In this document: one piece after another, positions 39,801 to 48,800 of the stretch
Numbering within the stretch: the first letter of the stretch is position 1
Layout of the letters: every line of letters begins with the position of its first letter
DNA from: Endomychus coccineus
Taxonomy: Eukaryota; Arthropoda; Insecta; Coleoptera; Endomychidae
Assembly (NCBI GenBank): GCA_958510875.1
Contig: OY294070.1
Span: forward strand, 9,610,001-9,674,000
Length of the DNA: 64,000 bases
Direction: 5' to 3'
The notes under the pieces: model-generated
What the model saw: only the letters and a program-made list of their open reading frames with translations
The model's database searches: none
What the model was told of the DNA's origin: nothing
Position numbers and translations under genes: made by a program

Positions 39801-42800
39801 TGCATTTTTGAATAGAGGTAGATTACCTCTTAGAATGGTGCGTCTACCAGACGATTTTTCAAAATTCGTTGGCTATGAAGCTGAAAGAAGCTTTTTTTAA
39901 TACTCAGACTACACGAGAGGGAAAACCTATAATGTTTAAAGAACATCGTGTGAGCCAGTGGTGGAATGTTGGGGGACTAGATAGACATTTGAATTTTTCT
40001 TGAAGCTTTGGGAATTATAGCTATAGACAAAGACCTCACTAGGTAAAGCGTCCCCAACTTCGCTGTTCGATAGAAAAATGTAGTCTGGTAGATAGAAAAT
40101 CGGCAGGTCTCGAGCTTGATAATGCAGGGGTGACTAGTTTGAGCTCGTCTAGTCCGCCTATCTGGAATATCTCGTGGTTGAACAACAGATGAGATTTCTG
40201 ATCGACACAGACCATGGAAATATCTATAGAAAATGGATCTTATGAGATCCCATAGAACAAGTTCCATCAGTTACATGAACCTCTTGAAATGTTCGCATTA
40301 ATCATAGACCTATCATCCTAAGGAGACGAAACATCTCATTCATAAAACTCCATTTGACTTGTCGCAATGATTACATGAAGTATGACAAGGAAAATAAAGG
40401 ACCTCTTTGTCGTCGAGTCATAATAACTCCTTATTGGCAACGTTGTAACTATGATTGAAAACTTGGTACCACTTGTAAGGCAACACCGCTTCGAAATAGC
40501 TACGAGAAATACGGAAGCTGTCAAATTGCGTAGTTCCGAACAAAGTCCCCATTCATAAAAGGTGCGCGGCGTTGTCACCTTCTGAACAAATGATGCAATG
40601 GAATGGAATAGTTCTATAATTAAAAATTTTAATATTCTATAATTCGATTGTATATTCCAAGTTACCATAAATTATGGAATATTTTTCAGAGAAAACCACA
40701 TTTCAACAGTATTGCTTCTAATATAACCAATAAATAATGCTATGGACGTTTTTATAATAATTACAAATATCAATCTGGCACACATAACAACTAATCCGGC
40801 AACAGCACATTCCATACGGCCGTACTTGTAATATACAGCGGTCTGAGTGGCCCGAAATTTTGGCAATGTCTGATCGTGTTTAAATGTAAACAATTCTGTC
40901 TCCTTAGGATAATAGGTCTATGGCATTAATACACTTTCATGGATGAGAAATTCGATTCTATCATTAGTTTTCACCTGGGACGATAAGGCAACATGTCGCA
41001 GCGTGTTCCGAAACCCTAAATTTTGGCCATCCTCCTATAAATGCAATATAAAATCACTTTCAACATGATTATTGCACCAGAAATTGGTATCCACAACCTT
41101 CTGAGATCCCAAAGAACAAGTTCCATCAGTCACATGAACGTTTTGAAATGCTCGCATTTTCTCAAGTTTAATAAGGGGTAAGTATGGAAAAATAGTGAAT
41201 TTGATCGATCTCATCGATTTTGATATAAAGGCGTCATGATAAACTTTCATGGGTGAGAAATTCGATTCTATCATTAGCCTTTACCTTAGACGCAGCGTTC
41301 CGAAACCCAGAATTTCGGGCATCCCTTAGATAAATGCAATATAAAATTACTTTCAAGATGATTCATGCAACCAAAATCGGTATCCACAACGTTCTGATAT
41401 CCCATAGAACAAGTTCCATCATTTACATGAATCCCTCTTGACATGTTTCATAATGGCTAAATATGGAAAAATAGTGAATTTGGTCGATCTCATCGATTTT
41501 GATATACCTAACGGCGTCATAATACACTTCACGGATAAGAAATACCCACTGCGAAGCTGTGGATGGGACATGGGGCTACTTCCAACACATCGTAGATATG
41601 GAAGAGAAACACAGCTGGTGCCAAGACAGATCCCAGTGAGATACCAGCGCAGATCATGTGTTATGTAGGAAAGCAGGTGCCCTGTTGATATCTGCTGACG
41701 TAAGCCATTTTGCCGATCTTTCACGATTTTGGACCTCTCTAGGTATTGGTTGATTGCTTTCTTCACCACTTTAGAGATCGCAGATAGTGAAATGAGTATA
41801 ATTATTAGGTAGGATCTTCTTTCCTTTTTCTGGTATTGGTTGGACTTTAGCTGTCTTTCAGCTGGAAGGAAACACAACAACTGTATGAAAAAGTAAACAA
41901 CTTGCAGAAAACTGGTGTTAATTCAGGCGCACATTCCTTGAGAACGACAGGTGGAATTCCGTTTGGCCCCATAGACTTTTTGGTATTGAGATCAAGCAAA
42001 ATGAGACTAATTGTACGCTGACGAAAGACAATTTATGGGTATCGATGGTACCAATATTAGGAGGGCCCTTCCCTTGTGGTTACAAAGTGGAATTTGCTGC
42101 AAACATTCCAGCAGAAAAGGTTGGCTTTTCTTGTGGTGAAATTTCTACCAATTGCTTTGGCGAAATCCAAAACCATTCGGACATTCGATAAGCTTTGATC
42201 TTATTCTGGCGTTATATTGAAAAATCTGCTTAAAGGGTACGTGCCAGATTTGCAAGCCTCGACATCTCTGATGTAAAGAAGTTTAATAACACCTACCTGC
42301 AACGTCTTTGTGAATCAAATAATAGCTGGAAGGGCTAACTAGGCATGAGGATTCTATTATACCTAAACCGGACGGTGGACACACCACTGACCCTGATATA
42401 ACCCTTGTTTTACATTTGTTTTTGCTCTATTCATGGGTGTATATTCTTCGTGCTATTGATTAGGGAAGTACATTCAGCTCTTACGTTAGGACAATAATAG
42501 CTAGCTAAGTGAATTGACTAATATGAATAGGTATACCCTTTGAAATAATATTCCGATCACGTAGAAACGGTTTCTTTCGAGGTCCATTTATTACGAAAAA
42601 CTAAGAACACCCGATATCGATTTGCACCGTTTCACTCGAAGGGTTATCAAGTAACGAGTTCGCCTTGCCGTATTTCAAGTAGCATTTCAATTTCAGAATG
42701 AAAACGGGCCTATCCTATTTCAGTATACAGATCGACTGAGTCCGTAAAGTGGAAAAATATGTTCTAAGCTAACTTCAATCGACTGCGATCTTCGGATAAA

Positions 42801-45800
42801 TCAGGGATTTCTTTTCTTCGATGAATTTTCGGCAGTATACGAATTTTATATTACGTACTTGACTTTGTAATTTGTACCCTCGTTGCACGTTTCTTCCAGC
42901 TGATGGGGTCCTCAGATCTAATTTGTCTGCCGCAAGGAACGTGAATTAGCATTTGCTGCGTCTTAGTGGGATGACGAATGACCTACGAGGGAAATGACAA
43001 ATATTCCCGGTCTCACTACGATTGACTTCTAATTAAATTTTATTTTTCAATATAGTGCCATAAAGAAAATTAGAAATAAATGAATATATGAATATACTCC
43101 TTTACCTCATTTAGGTTTTTGCCAAATAACAATGATAGGGTCTTTTTTGTCCAGATCGATCAGCAACGTCACATACTAGAGGTATATACAGTCCTCCAAT
43201 GTGTGAAGGAAAACAATCGAAGAGCCATCGAAGATGAGCAGATCCACATATTGACAGACAGTCAGGCTGCACTTAAGGCAATGAGAAGTCAGGAAGTGAC
43301 ATCCAGTCTGGTATGGATATGCAAAAAAATTAAAACACTGGCATAGCGAAACCGCGTTAAACTGATCTGGGTGCCGGGACATTAGGGAACGACAACCAAT
43401 GAAAAAGCCGACGAAGTCGGAGGACGCTTCAGATCCTAAACAGACCACCGGGGTACCAAAACGTACATCACGAAGGTCCGTAAAAGACTGAATCATGGAA
43501 CAGCACAAAGAATACTGGAAAAATCTCAGGAAACGAACATGGGAAGAAATACATCAAAGCCCCGTGTAACAAAAGAACGACGGACCTATTAGTACTAGAT
43601 AGGGAGAAATTAAAGGCCTTAACAGGGCTCATGACTGGCCATGTGCCAGTGAAAGGGCACCTGAACAAAATGGGACAGTACAATGGCGACCTGACATGCA
43701 GACTTTGCGGTAAGGATACAGAAACAGTGACACACATACTGTGTAAATGGGAAGCACTGGATCGCAAAAGTCAGTCAATTTTCGGAAAAGCCTAACGGCG
43801 AACCAGAATTATACAGTTACCACCCAGGAAAGGATTTGTACAAACTCGTATCAGGTACAAAAATACTCGAGTGGATACCGTAAGGAAACAAAACAAAGGC
43901 GAGATACAATGGACCAGCAGGCCTAAGTGTCACCGGAGGCAATAGCCAGACAAGCCTACAAAGGGGCTGAAGTTTTTAGTGAGTATGCTTGGAATGGTGA
44001 CTCTCATAGTAGACCATAAGACCCAAAAGCTTATAACCTCCCCATACAGGGTTTTCTTCACCTCCACAAAAAAAAAGTCACAAACTTATAGTTCCAGACA
44101 GCTGTTCCGTTCTTCTCATAGAGTTGATCAGTGGAACTGAACTATCTCTGTTAAAGGTGGACATAACCGGGCACAACATGGTAAAAAGACCAAAAGTAGA
44201 TATCCCACTAAGGAATCAAACAATGTACCACATTAACTGATATATTTCTCGAACGTTACAAAAGTTATGGGGAATGTGAGACTACTTGAATTCGTTTGGT
44301 TTGGTATCGCCAAAGAGGCCAAATTCCTTGGACTGGAGGCTAGCTACGAAAATAGCAAGGCCAAATAGAATTAGGTGGAGCTATAAATAAATTCCAAACA
44401 CACAAATCTCCTGGAGAGTATCGGGTATATCCCATCACACTCCAAAAGGGGCAGGCAATTCTAGTTCCATTTCTATGTAGAATATTTAAGGCTTGTATCG
44501 CTATTCGACTTATACTTACTGAGTGGCATTTATATACCCAAGGTGGGTAGACTTAAAGACACGACGCCAAAGTCATAACGACCAATTAGTCTAGTGTCCT
44601 CCCAGCTTAAAATACTGGAAAGACTAATAGACAGATTCATAACAGAAGAGGTTTTATCAACAAACGCCAATACGCTTATCAGCCAGGTAAATCAACAGGT
44701 TTGGCACTAGGTGATCTTAACGGGCTACTAACAATCCCTCGAGGATAAAGAGATAGCTATTAAGACGTTTGTCCACATCAAGGGTGCCTTCAACAATGCA
44801 TCAACAAAGCCAATTACAAGGCTCTAGACAGAAAAGGGGTTCTCATTCCTTCTGCGTCAGTGGATAAACGCTAGTCAGGAAAAAATGATAATCATATCAT
44901 CAATCGGCGCAACCACAGTCACAGTTAAAGCTGGTAGGGGATGTCCGCAAGGAGCAGTGTTATCACCCCTCTAGTGGATGAACTATTGATAAGGCTAGCA
45001 TCCAAAGCCATTTACTGCTTAGGGTATGCCAACGACCTTGCGAGTATCGAGATAGGAAAATTCGCATGAACAGTATCGGAGCTCACACAAACGGCTCTAA
45101 ACATGATAAACAAGTGGTGCCAACAGGAGGAACTTGCCGTAAAACCACTATAGTTGTCTTTACCAGAAAGAAAGTACTGAGAGGACTAAAGTTCTCTAAT
45201 AATACAAATATAACCAGGGAGAATTATTAAGCATTTCAATAGGATATCGTATTTCTTATATTTATTAATTTCTAGATATTCTAGCAAATTCAATTTATTC
45301 TGAATGTGTAAAATCTTGAAATTATCATTAAAGTTTTGGTTTTCTATAAATAAATGTTCCTGTATACTCCGAAAGATATTCAATTGCAAATGTTGAATCT
45401 GTTGCCATTCAGGAACATGAGGAATATATTGTGGATATGATTTATATATTTTTGGTATTGAGAATTCCATGCTGTTTTGCAAAATTAAAGACCACCGCTA
45501 AGGAGCATGCCCAAATATAACATATAAAACAAAGGGCTGGTAATGTTGGCCCATTTTTAATGGCGTTTTGAAATATAATCAAGTGAAGTGATTGTTATTA
45601 CTTCAGGTGTGCTGGATCCAACGATGATGATTGCAAATGATGGAATGTTTATTGAACCCACTCATTTATATTCTCCAAACTTACATTCGAATTCCTAAGA
45701 TTGGTTATAAGGTTTTTAATTTCGCTTGCTTACCTATATTTTCCCCAGTCGATATAAGCCTGATAGAGGTATCCCAATAAAGTGAATTTATCATCTCTTT

Positions 45801-48800
45801 TCTTAATTACTTTTAAAGCAGATTTCCATTTTCTTACAGCCTGTTGTTGTTTGTGTTGATTGTACAGTTTCACTCCTTGTTCCACCTGGAACAATTGAAG
45901 AAACAACTCAGTTAATCCAATTTCAGTACATGCTTTTCAAGTTATCCTACGTTCACTTAGTTCAATATATGTGAAATTTGGGCTTAGGTTGCTTCTTTCG
46001 ACTCTAATAGGTTGACAATGTTCCAATTGGTCAATAAGTGACTTTTCAAATATCGCGACAATAGAAATTCACTAGAGACCCGCAGTTGGTAGCACTGTAT
46101 TGCAGTGGCGGCTCGTGAATTTTTGAGAGAGGAGGCTGGACATAAAACGTTTTTGTAAAAATATACTCTATTCACAGCCTTTTTTGCACAGCGACCGTAC
46201 CAGCTACTTCAGTGACAAAATTAATTGTTACCCAGCAAGAACCAACGTGGAGGTATAGAGTTTCTCTTGCCAAAACATTTTTTTGTTCGTTTTTTGTCTT
46301 TTATTTTTTTTGGATTTTTAATATTTTTCCTTTTTTTTGGAATTTTTCATATTTTGTTTTTTTTTATTAATTTTAATAACTTTTTTTATATATTAACGGA
46401 ATTCTAAGGTCTTTAGTTTGCGAAAAATAATCAATAATATTATCAAAAAATGTATCATTTAGTTTTAAGTGTCTTACCAAATCTTTTTCAATAGATATTA
46501 AACTAACATTGTATAAACGATTTTGGCCCATTGTATTGGTAAGTTTTAATTCGTTTGAGAGTAGAAAATGATCTCTCCACCGATGCCGACGTGACAGAAA
46601 TGGTGACTGTCAAATAAAGTAGTTTATAAAACTGAGGTTTTTTATCATATCGGCGTGACTGTCATACTGGCCTAAAATATCTTTATCCGAGTATATAACG
46701 CATAATTCATTGTGCCGTGCTATTTTATCAAAAAATTTATATTTTAGAACTAAGTTATCTTAAAGTGTATTGGGGAACTTTTTTGAAAAAGATTCGAAAA
46801 ATCTTCTATTCGTCAAGTCAAAAAACTTCAATTCATGTAAATCGGAAAATCGAATCTCAATTTGACCTTTAATAGTATCTAAAATTTCATGAAAAAGTTG
46901 TTTATAATGTAGTTTCTTGTCTACCGAATTATATGTTTTCCTCCTTTTCGCGGGAGGAGCCTCATCAGTTGAAAAATTTTCAAATAAAATATTAAAATGA
47001 AACTCTGTATTACGGAAACTTGAAATTTTTCCAATGAGATGTTTCAAACGATCTCTTGAATATATTATATCAGTGAATTTATGTTGTAAAATTTGAAAAA
47101 TAAGATCAGTTTGTTCAAATATTAATTTAAAATTGTCAAGAAAAAACAAAAATTCTTCATTCTCTAAATAAGATTTTAAACCAACAGCAGCATTTAATGA
47201 AACCTGATCTGTTGAAAAGTCATCACTGTTTAATACAAAATCAAATGTTTCAATTAATTTGTCTTTATTTTTATGGATGGTAAATACTGCACGTGATGTA
47301 AAATTCCATCGAGTTGGAGCATTACAGGGAAATCAATGATTTTTTTTTAAACTTCGTCTTGTCAATACTACTATTAGTATTAACAACGATCGATTTTGAT
47401 AGTTACCTGACATTACTAATCCTTTCAAATCCGGTAAAGGCCGTTTAATTAAAAGAAACACTTTTATCATATGTTAATTCACTAAATGGATTTTCTAAAA
47501 GGCAGCAACTAAGTCACTAACACTCATTTTAAATTTACAACAGACAACAATCTAACCTTACTTCACGTGACGTGACAACACATAAACAAGCACTGACTGA
47601 CCTACTCAGCAGTTGGCAGAACGCACGTCTCGTATTTCATAGATTGCTAGCGGCTGCCGCAGGCTAGCCTCCAGAGGGTGTTGCCATTTCAACTGATTTA
47701 CCCAGTTGGCGTTCGGACTGGTCGGAAAAACGGCAACTGCGTTGAACAACACATGCTCAGCGTTTGAGATATATAGAGAGTCTAGCCTGAGGGCACTGTT
47801 GCCAGATTAAAAATAACTACTGAGAACGGGGAATTAATTGTAAAATTTTAAAAATTATCAGTGAAACAGGAAATAAAATGGAGAATGATCATTAAGATAA
47901 ATTGGTGAGGAGGCTGAGCCTCCTTAGCCTCCTTCGAGGAGCCGCCACTGCTGTATTGGGTAAACGCTGTTCACGTCATGGCTCAAGATCAGCCATTCTT
48001 GTGAGGTTGAGCAACAAACAAATAGACGTAGGGGAGGTCAGAGTGAATTGTAACAGAGATTAAATGTAACAAGCCTCATAACACTAGTGAGAAGAATTTT
48101 AAATTTATCGCCTAAATGACACAATAAAAAGACCTTCAACGTGGCCATCCTTTTGTCGTTTCCTCCACATACTTCACATAAGCTTTAACCATTAGATAGA
48201 GGTGTTTATAAACCGCTGAAGGTATATATAAAAGATTTCATGGATGCTTGAATGAAAAGCCACCCTGGACTAACGATGACCATATACGATTTGCTTGCTA
48301 TTGTTCTCCAAGCTATTCCATTGGCAATAACACCAATAACATTAAGGGAGGATTCAAAGTGTCTGGTGTTCTTCCATTCAACCGTGGCGTTTTGGGAGAC
48401 TATGAGTATGCTCCAGCGTCTGACACATATAGGCCAATGCCACCCAATAATGAGCAGCAGTTAGCGTATGAAGAAAATGAGTCAGTTCCTTCTGTTCCAA
48501 CAGAATATGTGTCTTTCACACAGAAGGTGCCTCTTTCACCTATATCGAAGATAACGCGGCAGTTATTTAAGAAAATTGGTTCTAAAAATAACCAACAATG
48601 ACGTCATTTCTTTCTTAACGCGAACAGCGTTTATCCGATATATCGTTAAAGGTTGCTTGTCCTAGGGTACGTACCTTCCGCTTAGCTATTCTATGGTGTA
48701 TTCTAGCCCTGCAAGCTCTGAAACAGCCCCAAGTGAATATAGGCTGTCTTGGTGTTCTCACTTCTGTATATGTGTCTCTGTGTAAACTTGAGTATGAACT

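Larger units (their letters stand above)
43085..44320. mobile_element. Hammerhead-bearing repeat, copy split by a LINE
   Basis: The flanks 43085-43173 and 44077-44310 together match the repeat at 24035-24400 (tactcctttacctcatttag, aacaatgata, cagatcgatc, then acttatagttccagacagct and ggggaatgtgagact). They are separated by a LINE at 43174-44076. Confidence 0.75.

Noticed and set aside
45186..45482. 98-codon minus-strand frame as an extra gene or rapsyn exon
   Set aside because: Composition is that of AT-rich DNA (Ile, Lys, Asn, Leu), no family resemblance, and the rapsyn exons on both sides join in phase without it.
46225..46407. Phe-rich 60-codon frame as a membrane protein
   Set aside because: It is a T-rich tract inside the hAT element; the poly-Phe and Leu composition follows directly from that.
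46950..46990. Another hammerhead core (ctcatcag followed by ttgaaaa)
   Set aside because: The CTGATGAG string is present on the minus strand, but no GAAAC partner, stem II or stem I pairing exists around it.
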